Position numbers and translations under genes: made by a program
Assembly: GCA_028023455.1 (NCBI GenBank)
Contig: JAQFVV010012673.1
Span: 978,567 to 1,042,566 of the forward strand
Reading direction: 5' to 3'
Length of the DNA stretch: 64,000 nt
From: Epiperipatus broadwayi
Lineage: Eukaryota; Onychophora; Udeonychophora; Euonychophora; Peripatidae
Shown: piece after piece, positions 1 through 11,924 of the stretch
Layout: each line of letters begins with the position of its first letter
Position numbering within the stretch: the first letter of the stretch is position 1
Notes under the pieces: generated by a model
The model's database searches: none
What the model was told of the DNA's origin: nothing
What the model saw: only the letters and a program-made list of their open reading frames with translations

Positions 1-1020
1 CCATGAAGAATAAGGATTCTCAACTTCAATTAATTAAAAGGCATAAATACTGTCATGTAATGAAATATGTTTTATCTCTATTTTGTTGATTAATTTAAAT
101 AATAACTTAATTATGAAGAGGAACAAAAATAAATACAGTGTGATAACTTATATAAAATAATTAAATTTGTTTACTGAACTTTAAAATAGTTTAATAATAG
201 AAGTGAGACATTAAATGAAAATAGTTATCTTTTAAATTAAAGTAACTTATATTATTCAAATTAACTTTATAAAACTATAAAGAAGAATAGACATTCATAG
301 TATATTTAATAATTAGGGAATATTGAGTAAATAAATATGATAATAAATGTTTATTATATATTATTTTAAATAAAAGCTTACTCCAATAAAGAACATTTTT
401 TTTAGCAAATAAGATTATCCTATATAAAATACTAAAAGATAAAAATTCAGCAAGAATAGCTATTATTTTTGATTATGACAAATTTTGATAATATTGCCAG
501 ATAATAGAGGTAAGTGAACTTGTTTATGTTTATTTCAGAAAAAATAATTACTATGTAAAATATAATGAGGAGAAAAAGTGGAAGTAGAAATGACTTGTGG
601 ATTACAACTATGTACAGTAAAGTTCAATAGTGGGGAGTGTAATACTCAAATGTGTATTAAATTAGTAATCAACTACAGTTTTATTAAACTTCTATGGTAG
701 TTATTCATATATAATATTGGAAGAGACTCAGATCTGAAAGTTTAAACAAAGATGCATCAATTTTTTTAAAGAGTTTTATTAAATTGTTATTAGTAATTTT
801 TAATGTTTTACACAGGATCCTAGAAGTGGCTGGCAAGTGGAGAAATAAAATTAGTAACTCATGAGCAGGTGGAAAGCAGCATGCTGAAGACTATAATGAT
901 GCAGGATGAGGAGGATGGATAAGAAGAAAAAAAACAGAAAACAATATTTTATTTTTCTTTCTTTAGTTATGATTGTTAATATTAATGTGTAGTATTAAAT
1001 GTTAAGCTTAGTGATAAGGT
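1..1020. other. AT-rich intergenic or intronic DNA, no feature seen
   Basis: No coding frame, RNA gene or recognisable repeat was found here. It runs up to the left target-site duplication of the first T-family copy at 1021. Confidence 0.6.
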
Positions 1021-1033
1021 AATAATATTAGAT

Positions 1034-1249
1034 AAAACAGGCAAAACTCACTATACGTATTGCCACACACAGCAAGCTAGAGTAATCAATGGATGCCAGA
1101 AGGCTTGTGCATAAAATCATCTAGTGCCTACTCATCCAATATCCCCAGACTAGTTTCTGGCTTGTAGCCTTCATCATTGAGGAGCCTTGGATCTGAGAGC
1201 ACTGCACATAGATCTTAGGATGGTGATCATGTGATGTTTATTGGCTTAA
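1034..1249 (+). mobile_element. T-family element, copy 1, with 13-bp target duplication
   Basis: A 216-bp copy of the T family. It opens with the conserved head AACAGGCAAAACTC, carries the family body (phrases such as AGAGTAATCAATGGATGC and CCAGACTAGTTTCTGGC) and ends with the M module GGTGATCATGTGATGTTTA. It is flanked on both sides by AATAATATTAGAT (1021-1033 and 1250-1262), an exact 13-bp direct repeat, read as the target-site duplication. There is no open frame, so it is non-autonomous. Other copies are at 8083, 11639, 20651, 41520, 45780, 51475 and 60307. Confidence 0.85.
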
Positions 1250-1262
1250 AATAATATTAGAT

Positions 1263-2721
1263 GTATTTGATTTGAATATTCTAATATATTATTATATTTT
1301 ATATGTTTAATGTATTTTTAAAAAATGACGTTAATAAGAAATATGCTTAGAAAGTTAATATAATATATGTGAGTGTTGAGAAAAAGACAGTATGAGTAAA
1401 ACAATATTTTATAGTTATATTATAAGGTAAAATTATTAAAATATTAATTTAATAATATTTTAATATAAAATATATTTTATGAGTAAATTGATGTTATAAT
1501 GAGGAATCTAGACATGGGATTCGTGGAAATAAAAATACCTATGCTGTCTGAATCTCAAATGAAAATATGAAGAGAAGCAAGAAAATGAATGGTAACAGTA
1601 ACAAAATAGTTATGATCTCAATTTTGTATGACAAAACATATAATGGTAATCTTTGCCATAAAATATGGTTTCTTTTGTAATATAATTGTTAATATTATAG
1701 AAGAATACTTGAGATGAAGATGAGATTGTAATATTAGCGGTGATATAGCTTATGGTAGTTGATTTTAAAAATATACAACATAGTAAAATAAGTTATATTT
1801 CCAGGATAGGATGAAATACCTTTCTCAAGAACTGATTAAAATATTCTAATGAGATTGGTCTATGTGGCATGCATATATGTACATTTTTATGAAGAGATGA
1901 TTGGAATTTTCCCAAGAAATGGATGTTATTTTCCATAGAAACGTAATAGATAAGCTTGGATATTGGTATAGAATTATTAATAGAAAAATGACTACTTGCC
2001 AAATTGTAGCATTCCATTAAGAAAGGAGACCTCCATTCCTATAGTTAGAGATAATAATTTATTAAAAATCAGTTTCTTATCTATAGTTTTTGGATATGAT
2101 AAAGAAAAGTATATAATGAACATCGTATGTAGACTAGCTATTATATACAAATATTGTAGTTTTTTTTCTAGGTAATAGAAGATTGGTTTTAAAAGAACAA
2201 TAATAAATGCAAAACAAATAAATATTTTAGTAGTTAAATAATATCTGACTGATTTAATGCTAAAACATAAAATATAAGATCAAAAATTAGAATGAAAAAG
2301 TGAATGAAAAGAAGTAAAGAATGAATAGGATGATCTTAATTCAATTTATTATTTCCATATCATATCAATATTATATTGAAAATTATAATAACATAAACCT
2401 AAATTTTATACGTACATTTTATGAATAGAGTTTATGCGGATTTACATTATGAAAGGTAATAAAGTATTGTATCTTTATGTAAATATTGCAAAAGGTAATG
2501 TATTCTATTATTAGATGAAAAAAGATTAAAAAGTTGAACCCATAAAAAAGAGCTTGTGGACGGTAAAATTAAGTATCTACAGGGATAAAAGCATACATGT
2601 TGATAATAGTGAATTTGATATTTGAGGAATAGATTAATTATATAATATAAATATTAAATTGAAAAGAATTATGTTTATGCAAATTAATTATTTTTCAATG
2701 TAAATAATTGTACATACATTT
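1263..2721. other. AT-rich DNA, nothing recognised
   Basis: No supported gene or repeat. The short open frame at 1793-2017 (-) looks like chance: low complexity, no motif. Confidence 0.5.
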
Positions 2722-2753
2722 TAAGATAGTCTTCTAATAGATCATGTCAGCCA

Positions 2754-2870
2754 CTTTTTTTTTTAAGTGTCATAACATCGGCCGGGACGCGAACCCGCAA
2801 CCCGGGCAACTGCCTGCAAGTGCAAGGCAGTCGCGCTGACCTCTCGACCACTAATGCAAGACACTTGATG
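2754..2870 (-). mobile_element. tRNA-derived SINE (family A), copy 1
   Basis: Read on the minus strand, a tRNA-like head has an A box (TGGTCGAGAGG) and a B box (GGTTCGCGTCC), followed by a short tail TTATGACACTT and a poly-A run (the T-run at 2755-2764 on the plus strand). The same plan recurs at 32980, 45251 and 62910. This copy sits inside the left TIR of the element at 2722-4155, so it is the younger insertion. Confidence 0.8.
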
Positions 2871-3772
2871 GCATTGTTTCTATGCAAAAACACATAAATA
2901 TAACATTACCCGGCCTTGTGAAAAAATAATAATCATATGGGTTAACAGAATTAATTTATTTCCTTAATAACATTTACTGGAACAATTTTACATCAATGTA
3001 CATTATTGCAAATATTCTATTCTATTAGAATTATCCATATGGCAAAACCATCCTCCCCTTTCCCAACAAACTTTACAACTACATCCTGGTGATAAAAAAA
3101 TTATGCTGATAATGCTTTAATTATTGAATTGTCTTTGACTTTATCGGTCATTTTTGAAAAAGAAAAATAATTATTTATTTATTGATTGATTTCTTACACT
3201 TTTTAAAAATATGTGTATTAATGTTAATGGCACACCTATTAAGAATGATTACTAATTTCCAACTCGATCAGTTTTTTTTCACTTTTTTTTTTTGGTTTAA
3301 AGATTAATAATGTATTCTTCGGATAATTTCTTTTGGTCTCTGGATATAACTATGAGAATTTTCACAGTCATACACTTTTTTTTCCAAAGGCTTAACATAG
3401 TTCATTGATGTCCTTAACCAATTTCTGTAAATTTTGTCGAGAACAATTTGATGCTACCAAAAATTTAAAACCTGCTTTAACTCTAAGTGGCCAAAAAGTT
3501 TCATTTTAGTCTTGCAATGTAGGGCAGATGGTGTGCCTTTTCACATCTGCAAGAACTAAAACTTTATACATTGACCTACTTTATTGCAAAGATTCTATTA
3601 CAGTATAATTAATTCTCCATGCTTCTGTGGACAGCAGTTGCCCTGATTTTGACCTGTCAGCCATTTTATTTGTCACAGACATGCTCTCATGAAAATGTGA
3701 CTTTTCATGTGAGATTGTCAAAAATCTTGTTTGGACATACCCTTTCTGAATTTTTTGAAGGTTCCACGTTGA

Positions 3773-4078
3773 TTAGGAAAGCATAGCGATGGGCGGACAA
3801 TTGTTAGGAGGTAATAGTATGTCAAATGACTTGTAAGCTAATTTCTTTGACATGCATATTTGAAGAGTTGTGGCAGCTTGAAGTCCAGACACCCTCACAA
3901 GATACTGTAGTGAACATTGAACTGTGAGGATTGGCATAAAGTGCATAGTACTAAAGCAGGCCAGCTCCCGATAAATGGCATCTTTTCTGTGCTTGATAGC
4001 ATTGAAATAACACCATTGGTGCTGGCTGCTGCATTTTAATGGCCTCTTTCTATGCTTTTTCATAAAGAAAGCAGCCAC
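3773..4078 (-). CDS. unrecognised 101-aa open frame inside a TIR element
   Basis: The frame starts with MAAFFMKKHRKRPLKC and contains AIKHRKDAIYRELACFSTMH. It stays open upstream of the Met towards the right TIR. Amino-acid composition is not low-complexity. I recognise no transposase catalytic motif. It could be a relict of the element's own protein or a chance frame in a GC-richer stretch. Confidence 0.2.
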   Translation of the reverse strand: MAAFFMKKHRKRPLKCSSQHQWCYFNAIKHRKDAIYRELACFSTMHFMPILTVQCSLQYLVRVSGLQAATTLQICMSKKLAYKSFDILLPPNNCPPIAMLS

Positions 4079-4159
4079 ATAAATGGCATATATAGGTGCT
4101 TTTGCATATAAATAGTGTCATTAAGCAGCTGACATGATCTATTAGAACACTATCAATTT

Positions 4160-5370
4160 TATTATATCATATGTATTTTAGAATTTAACTATGTTATTTA
4201 ATATTTGATAAGTTATCTAGTATTACTATTGTTAAAATAAATAATTATTTTAATATAAGTCTTAGACTGGTGGCTTTATTTCTACTCAGAATTATTTTTA
4301 TGACAAAGTCATATCAAAGCACATAAATTATACATAAAATGATTACAATCAAAAATATAATTGTTGTTTAATTTATGCATAAGATTTTGTAAAGAAGGAG
4401 AACTTTATAAACTAATGATTTATTATTTGACAATATAATTATTTAAGAAGTGCTATTTAATAATATCTAAATGGAGCATTCATTGAAAGTCATTACGTAT
4501 TAAAAAGCCACATTATTATTAAAAATAAGTAAAATTTATTTTAGATTAAATTTTTAAGTACTATATTATATCAGAAGGAATGTTCTTGATAGAATATATT
4601 ACAAGGCTCATGTTTTTATAAGATATAATTAAAAAGAGTAAAATTGCTAACCAGATTAAGGTATTGAAGTGAGTGAAAGGGAAAGATGTTGTATTGTAAA
4701 GCTTTTGATTATAGTAAAAAATATTATTCTGTTATAATTAATATTTGTATAATGAAGATATTAGATATCAAAGTGTAATTAAATTATTCAATTGGAAGTA
4801 AGTAGAAAATAGTAAATGTTAATCTTATGTTATTATTATTATTATTAGAGTTATATTAATTTCAAAAAGAGAATTTAATTTATATTTATCATGTTAGGAA
4901 TGATTATTATTGAGATGATTGGATCTTAGTAAAATTCCTCTTATTATCTAATTATATTACTGTTAGTAACTGTTATTAGTTATTACATTATAAGAGAATA
5001 GTTATTATTCTTATATTACCTATAGGGTAGTAGTGACTATTATAAGGTACTTTAGTATGCATTTAATTTCACTATTTTTTATATAGTTTATTAACTACGT
5101 GAAGGGAGAATAATCACTTTTTTTATTGAAAGATTATGTTAGTCATTGGTTATGTGGATTTTCCTTTATTATTGTACTAGGATGGTAGGTGGAAAATTTC
5201 TCCAATAGCAATGCCATTGGGAAGCAAATTCTATATGTCTATCAATGTTAAAACCAACATATTGTGACCATCTCTTAAGTCTACTTTATATTTTTATGTA
5301 TTCTATGTTTCTAGTTAATTATTGTGTCTCATAAAATGGTGTTTCTATATGATCTATATTTTGATATATA
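4160..5370. other. AT-rich DNA, nothing recognised
   Basis: Short ATT runs (around 4830-4846) and no supported gene. Confidence 0.5.
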
Positions 5371-5380
5371 TATATATATA

Positions 5381-5441
5381 TACACTTAGACAATCCCATA
5401 TATATATATATATATATATATATGGGATTGTCTAAGTGTTG
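5381..5441. repeat. AT-cored hairpin, member of the fold-back family C
   Basis: The arms ACACTTAGACAATCCCATA (about 5382-5400) and TATGGGATTGTCTAAGTGT (about 5421-5439) are exact reverse complements around an (AT)n loop. The following text GTTGACTGTTTCTAAT matches the ends of the fold-backs at 44837-45026 and 51247-51327, so this is a shortened member of the same family. Confidence 0.75.
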
Positions 5442-5459
5442 ACTGTTTCTAATATATAT

Positions 5460-6087
5460 ATATATATATGATGAAAAAACTGATACAATCATTCATTATC
5501 AGCCAATGATTAAATGTTAAAAGTATTTATAGATATTTATAATAGCAAAATGTATACAATTCACCTTCATTGTGTTTAGCAAAACTAAGAATGTTTTGAT
5601 AATGGTAAATTTTGTGCTAGAAAAGAAATGCTGTGTGTTGTGTTTACTGATAATTATTATATAAACACAAACTCATAATATTCTCTTAATGTATATTTAT
5701 TAGTATAAACAATTGTAAAATCCATATTTACAATATATACATTGTAATACCTCTGTTTGCTATTGCTTGTTGGGTATAGCTATTAATTGCCATGCAACTA
5801 TAAGGATTTTCCAAGTGCTCTTGTAAGTTTATTTACCACTTTCAGCTGTACCACGACAGCTTGCCTCCTGTCTGACTTATCTCTAGCAGCTTCCAGTTCC
5901 AATGTGAACTTGCCTCAAAGCACAACATTGTGAACCATGAATACACTGCCATTTGGCTTAGATAATTGTTGTTTAATCTTATCTCCATATGGATTGATTA
6001 TTTATGGTGAAATACCTATCCATGACAAGAGCAATAAGATTTGGTGAGCATCATCATCTATTGATATTTTTCCATTCAACATATTAT

Positions 6088-6125
<38 letters not shown>

Positions 6126-6895
6126 TAGTCCATAACAATAAATGGTCAATTCAATCAAGGCATGGTTAAATCTGGACTAGTCCATTAATGGAAGGCAAGG
6201 TGAGACATAACACTAGGACTCCCTTTCTGAACCTTGATACTTCCAGCTCAATAATAGCATACTTTGTGCGTAGGTATAATAGCAGTTTCTTCCTTCAGGC
6301 TTGATAATAACCACAGAATTATACCAAATAGAGGAAAGTGAGTTTATTTTTATCTGTCATCTGTCACTTGTGTAAAGTTGTCTGAATATCTTCTGAAATA
6401 GATCTCCAATATACAGCCAGATCTTTTTCCTTACTGGAAACAAATAGGATTTGTTGATTCAGCTCACCGATTTCCATTAGTTTGTACAAACCTATTATTT
6501 GTGAGTTAAGTTTAAGATGAATTAAATCTTTTTGTGTGTATTAAAGAAAAGTGTTAGGATATACTGTGTGTCAGCCCTCCATGTTGAGAAAATATTCTGT
6601 TTTGAGGTCATCAAAAAGTATTTAGCAGATCCCTAGCCAAAACACAAACACCCTCTCTCCAGAAGTAGGCAGACAATGTCTCAACAAAACACTTTCATCC
6701 TCATCAATGTCATGTAATCTTAAAGAATTGTTTGGTCTCAAGTAATGTGAAATTGTGCATGACATATGTATATTACACAACTACTCACTTGGCTATTCAA
6801 CATTAATTCATACAACTTATTTATTATTAATCTATAATTCCTATATATATATGAGAATGTTAGATAAATATTCAAAATTAAATAGATTTAATTAA
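5460..6895. other. mixed AT-rich DNA with an (AT)n run at 6091-6122
   Basis: The stretch 5750-6050 is somewhat richer in G+C, but no frame longer than about 40 codons and no splice-bounded exon could be supported. Confidence 0.45.
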
Positions 6896-6899
6896 CCGA

Positions 6900-7085
6900 T
6901 TCTGAATTTGTAATAAAAAGAGGGATTTGAACTTGCGTTTTTTAGTTCATATTTAACTTCCACTCCATCTCAAACAACTGATACACATTACCACATACAT
7001 GTGAAAAAGATAAATAATCCCCATTAAACATATTTTGTGCAGAAGCGTTACTTTTCAGTTGGGCCAATATCAAATCCACCAAGGG
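6900..7085 (-). mobile_element. SINE family B, minus copy of an inverted pair
   Basis: Minus-strand copy of a SINE with phrases AACTGATACACATTACCAC, GTGAAAAAGATAAATAAT and a B-box-like AGGGATTTGAAC. With the plus copy at 7145-7390 it makes an inverted pair. Confidence 0.65.
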
Positions 7086-7144
7086 TTTTAAATATTCCAC
7101 TGCCAGTTTTTCAATGAATTGGACAGTTAAATTGTTGGAAGAGC

Positions 7145-7390
7145 GAGAATATTAAAGCCTGTTCATTAAAGTTTTAGAAATTTTTAGCTTAATATAAGCT
7201 GAGCACTGATTGTATATATGTGTGGAAGATTATGGTCTGGGCAAATTGATGAGTGCTGGTTTTACACGAAATACGGATATTGGGGATAATTTATCTTGTT
7301 TATATGTGTGTAGACATGTGTATCGGTTGTTTGAGATGCAGTGGAGGATGAATACACACTGAAAATTTTATGTTCAATTCCCTCTATTTA
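7145..7390 (+). mobile_element. SINE family B, plus copy of an inverted pair
   Basis: Contains the family order: GCCTGTTCATTAAAG, then GAGCACTGATTGTATATATG, then TGATGAGTGCTGGTTTTAC, then CATGTGTATCGGTTGTTTGA, then a B-box-like GTTCAATTCCC. Copies also occur at 26705, 27590, 33345, 49050, 53140, 56295 and 56770. The parent tRNA is not clear. Confidence 0.7.
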
Positions 7391-8080
7391 AATATATTTA
7401 GAAACATTAAATATTGAAATAATATAACAAATCTAGAGAAGTGCGGATTTTACACACACGTTTCACAAACAATTTGTTTCTTTTTCAAGGACAATGTCTG
7501 CCTCGTTTTGGAAGCGAAGCATGATATTAATGTGTAGAGATGAACAGAAGTTTTGCCTTAATTTTCTCTAGATGTACATTTTTAAAATAGAAAATTCTGA
7601 ATGCAATCAATGAAATCAATAGATATAAAAGAGAGAAAGGAACAAATGTGATTTCCCAAGCTTCAGCTACCGCTTAATTCAGCCTGTAAATGTTTCATTA
7701 GCCTTGGAAGAAATTCATGCAGAAAATACTTTTTATTCAAGAAATCTCAGAAGTGTGAGGACGTGAACGAATAATAAAAACATTAATGTAAGCGCCATTA
7801 GAAATATACATTTACTTTTCCAGGACTAAAATACATAAGACTTTTCAATTCTTACACAATAGGTAAAATGTTTTTAAAACTATTATAAAAACACATCTTA
7901 CGTAATTATCCGTGCGCAAATTATTTATATATATTAAAAGTTTTTGCTCAATGTAGTTTTTTTGATCCTAAAAAGTTAATATATATATATGTCTGAAGGT
8001 CAGGAATAACAAAACTTAATGACGCAATTAATGCAACTAAAATTTATGACATGGATACGCAAGAATAACGTCAAAATAAA
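7391..8080. other. no gene seen
   Basis: AT-rich sequence of mixed composition; no repeat or coding signal I can support. Confidence 0.45.
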
Positions 8081-8082
8081 CA

Positions 8083-8368
8083 TCACATGGTCGCCATTTT
8101 TTATGCTTTCACAAAAACTATTAATAACAGTAGTAAACTTTCCATACAAGTCCTACCGTTATAGTTAACTAATTAGATAAAAGATGGCTTCAAAAAGGCT
8201 GCATTAGATCCCAAGATCTAGGATGTAGTGCTGTCAGATCCAAAGTTCTCACTAATAAAAGCCCCAAATTACAAATTAATCTGGTGATATTGGATGAGTG
8301 GATACCAGATAGGGATTTTATCACAAATCCTTTTGCATTCATTAAATACTAAGGATTGCATTTGCTAC
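8083..8368 (-). mobile_element. T-family element, degenerate copy
   Basis: An M-like module (CATCACATGGTCGCCATTTT) is followed by a reverse-orientation body (AGATCCAAAGTTCTCACTAA, TGGATGAGTGGATACCAGAT, TAGGGATTTTATCAC). It is diverged and its right end is truncated near 8368. CAAAATAAACAT at the left and CAAAATAAAACAT at the right could be an imperfect target duplication. Confidence 0.6.
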
Positions 8369-8974
8369 AAAATAAAACATGTAACAACAAACATTAAATC
8401 AATAAAAATGAGTGTTATTTCTTCTTTATTAAAACTTTTACCTAGTCATTTCATCTGCATTGATAGACAAACATACTATTTACAGAGAAATAAAATATAA
8501 TCTACATAAGATGAATCAACCAGAGATCAATTCATAAGCACAATGCACAAACATCTCATGAAGCTATCAAAATAAGTTTATGATAGATTAAGAGCTAGTA
8601 TTGGCTAAACATAGAGGGTTACAAATGTCATATGATACAATACCAAAAACAATAAAGGTGAATGACAGCAACAGTGAATAATCATCATTAAAGCAAATGC
8701 AATGTTTAGTAAAATTTAGGAGGAGGCTTTTCATACTCTTGTAAGTTATAACAGATATTATTATTGAAGTGTATGTCATTAAAGGATTAGGTTATATTAA
8801 AAATTCTTCATATATAACACTTCTTCCAATCAGAACACATCTAACAACCATAAAAAGCCTGATCAGATCTACATTTAAATTATTTTTATAAAAACAAAGG
8901 CATGTCTTATCTCAGAATTCTTTAACTAGTAGTTTAATTAATATGAGCTTTATTCTTTTTTAATTTTAAATATT

Positions 8975-9045
8975 GTAGTTCTGATGAAGACTGCTGGAAT
9001 GTCGAAACTGTAAGAAAAATAAAGAAGTTTTAATAATAATTGTAA
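8975..9045 (+). mobile_element. 3' tail of a Penelope-like element (remnant)
   Basis: TCTGATGAAGACTGCTGG and ATGTCGAAAC resemble the 3' end of the intact Penelope copies at 35071-38518 (TCTGAAGAAGACTGCAGG, then CAGTCGAAAC, then AATAAAG). An AATAAAG follows here too. No endonuclease frame was found upstream, so only the tail is supported. Confidence 0.55.
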
Positions 9046-9142
9046 CAATTAAAAATAAACATGATACATTCTTAATTTAGAATAAAATAACTTGCTAGGA
9101 AAGCATTCATGATATTATGAGTGGATAAAAGACATTATGGCC

Positions 9143-9157
9143 ATTCAGGCTACCATA

Positions 9158-9200
<43 letters not shown>

Positions 9201-9266
9201 TAGCCTGAATAAGTTAAAAAGTTGTTATATATATATATATATATATATATAACAACTTTTTAACTT
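9143..9266. repeat. two adjacent hairpins, each with an (AT)n core
   Basis: Hairpin one has arms ATTCAGGCTACCAT (9143-9156) and ATGGTAGCCTGAAT (9197-9210). Hairpin two has arms AAGTTAAAAAGTTGTTATAT (9211-9230) and ATATAACAACTTTTTAACTT (9247-9266). They abut without a spacer at 9210/9211, and both loops are pure AT dinucleotides. Confidence 0.85.
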
Positions 9267-11625
9267 AAATGAAGCAATTTTATTATTTAAATTTATGACA
9301 AAAAATCAAAACAATATTGTGAATAAAATAAAATGATTTCAACAGAAAAACAAAGATCTTTTAATAAATAAAAGTGGTTAAAGTGATTCTTTAATAATGA
9401 GTAAATAATCTATTTATTATGTTTTCTTTATATCTGAGAAGCAATTTTAACAAAGTGACTCTCATATCAAATAAGATATGCTCATATAACTTTTAATACA
9501 TAGAATAAACAATAAATTTCTAATAAACTTTGTATTATTTAGATTTCTGAATAATACACATGTGAATGATGATGAATACTCAAAAAGAAAAATCACAAGA
9601 AAAATAATATTTATTTCTGACAATAAACACACTTGAAATACACAATCTTTAATACCTTACAATATTAGCAGAGCAAATCATTTAAATATTTTATTGTACA
9701 ATCCGCAAAGAGGAAAATTATAACTGTACAATTTATAGTTGAATGAACGAAAATAAATAAATACTAAATAAAAATCATTATTCAATGTTATAATGAGTCT
9801 CCATTTTGCAGCACAATCATTCCATTATATTGTCCACTATGGAATGTATTTAATACCTTTCAAATACCCAATCCATTGAGGAAATAACTGTTGAAGGAGA
9901 TGTATATCATATAGTGAAGCCAAATATATAATTTTATTTTCTAAATTAAATGTTTGTTGCGTTTACATCCTAAAATTCTGGCAAAACACATCAATATCTA
10001 CACATGAAATCAATAACAATTTAAATTCTGATTAAACAAGAGTGCATTTTAAACTAAGATGACATTCATCAGCACTAACAAAATATATCAACTGCCAGGA
10101 GAAAGTACTTTATAAATAAATATACATATAGGATAATAAGGTATAAGCAAAAAGCAAGTGATAGCACTCAAGCAAAGAAACACCCACACCTGAAAGCAAA
10201 ATATAAGCTATGTTTTTATCTCTAGACATATAAACAATGAGAGTAAATCATTGAAAGTACTATAAGGATAATAATATTTGTCTCAAATAAAGCATTTTAT
10301 GCTAAGGTATAAAACAAACAATAATATAATTCACAGAAAATATCATGACATAAGAGCGACAAGCTAAATCCATTTGAAAACATTGACAAGATTGGAATAT
10401 ATGGCATTTTAAGAAAAAGTCTACATTCAATATCTTAAATAGTACAAAATGAGCTGATATGTAAAGCTGGTAATGTAATTAATTATTGCAAAATATAGCA
10501 TAATAAAATAAATTATGGCATAAAATATACATCAGCTTTTATTATGCTTATAATTAGCATATACATTCAAATAAATAAATTAGCAAAAAAGTGATTAAAT
10601 ATAACACTTTTAAAATTCAACATGATACACAAACATTCTGAGAACTTTTGTTTAAATGAATCTTATAACAATGTATAAAACTATACCAAATATCAATGCA
10701 TAAAATAAAATATATAGCATAATACAGTATCATAAGTATTAAGACTTAAAACTATATCCTTTTACCAAATAATAAAAATGAGTTCTTTATCCTTGGTGTT
10801 CCAATGACTCAACAGAACACAGTCACTGTAAATGCCATTCTGAATACATTGAAGATTTCTCAAACTTATTTAAATACAAGAAAATTCAAATTACACATAA
10901 AACACTTTAACACAAACATTAAGCAATACATTTATATATAACACTAGCATAAACACTTATGTACTACTATGAAATATATTCCAAAATAAATATAAATAAG
11001 GATGCATCTTTATTTTATCTTGCAACATTATATCAATCTCTTATTATCATTTTGAAACACATTGACAATAAAATTGAGGAGTATCTGTGCCTTTGAGAAA
11101 TAATGTATTCTATAGAGCTGATTCTTAACTAATAACAATGCAAAAATGAAGAGTAGAAATTTATACTAAAACGGGATAAGTTTATATTTGAATGAAATTA
11201 TTTCAGGAGCATTCATGTTCAAATTATCTGCAATACAACTTATTCTAGTTACTACAGAGAAAAGAAATTAATTAAAAGATAATAATAATAAATCTGAATA
11301 TATTGTTCATTAATAATCAGAAATATTATGTTTCCATTGCATAGCATAAGTGAATAAGCTTCTATAAAGTAATAAATGTCAATAAATTTAATTTTATTAA
11401 TTCAGAAAAATATTTTTCTTTATTTTTTTTAAACAAAATATAATAAGAATATTCAGCAAGTGAATAGATTCCACCCATTGATACGAATAGTAAAAACATA
11501 ATTTTACCAGTAATGGTGCTAAAAATAATAATTTTTTTTTTTTTTTAATAAATGAACATTATTTTTAGAATCAACATTTTTGAGTAATATACATACATTA
11601 TAATATTTTTAAAAAGTCATTCATC
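9267..11625. other. long AT-rich stretch, no feature seen
   Basis: About 2.4 kb with no frame, RNA gene or clear repeat. Composition is uniform and could be intronic. Confidence 0.5.
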
Positions 11626-11638
11626 TTTAATGTACATT

Positions 11639-11911
11639 ACAGAGACAAAACTCTTTATATAGTAGTGCCACTCAGTGCAGGACAGAGTAATCAATGTCTG
11701 CAGGAAGGTTTGCGCATAAAATTCCTATCTAGTGCCTACTTTTCCAATATCTCCAGACTAGTTTCTAGCTTGTGGTTTTCATCAGTGAGGAACTTTGGAT
11801 CTGAGAGCACTGCACCTAAATCTTAGGACCTAATGCAACCCTCCAGCAGCCAGTTATCTTTTACTTTTTAGTTAACAATAAAGCATTGAATGGTAATCAT
11901 ATGTTAGATTG
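11639..11911 (+). mobile_element. T-family element, copy with 13-bp target duplication
   Basis: Begins ACAGAGACAAAACTC, carries the family body (AGTGCCACTCAGTGCAG, CCAGACTAGTTTCTAGC, GGATCTGAGAGCACTGCACC) and ends after GGTAATCATATGTTAGATTG. The exact 13-bp repeat TTTAATGTACATT flanks it at 11626-11638 and 11912-11924. No coding capacity. It is the best single-arm, non-palindromic example in the window. Confidence 0.85.
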
Positions 11912-11924
11912 TTTAATGTACATT

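Larger units (their letters stand above)
2722..4155. mobile_element. TIR-flanked DNA element, about 1.4 kb, interrupted by a SINE
   Basis: The left end (CTTCTAATAGATCATGTCAG near 2731-2750, resuming after a nested SINE with CTATGCAAAAACACAT near 2880) is matched in inverted orientation at 4094-4155 (CTGACATGATCTATTAGAAC and TGCTTTTGCATA). These are read as terminal inverted repeats of roughly 60 bp. The interior, from about 3040, is less AT-rich than its surroundings and holds an unrecognised open frame (3773-4078, -). No target duplication was resolved. The class is unknown. Confidence 0.5.
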
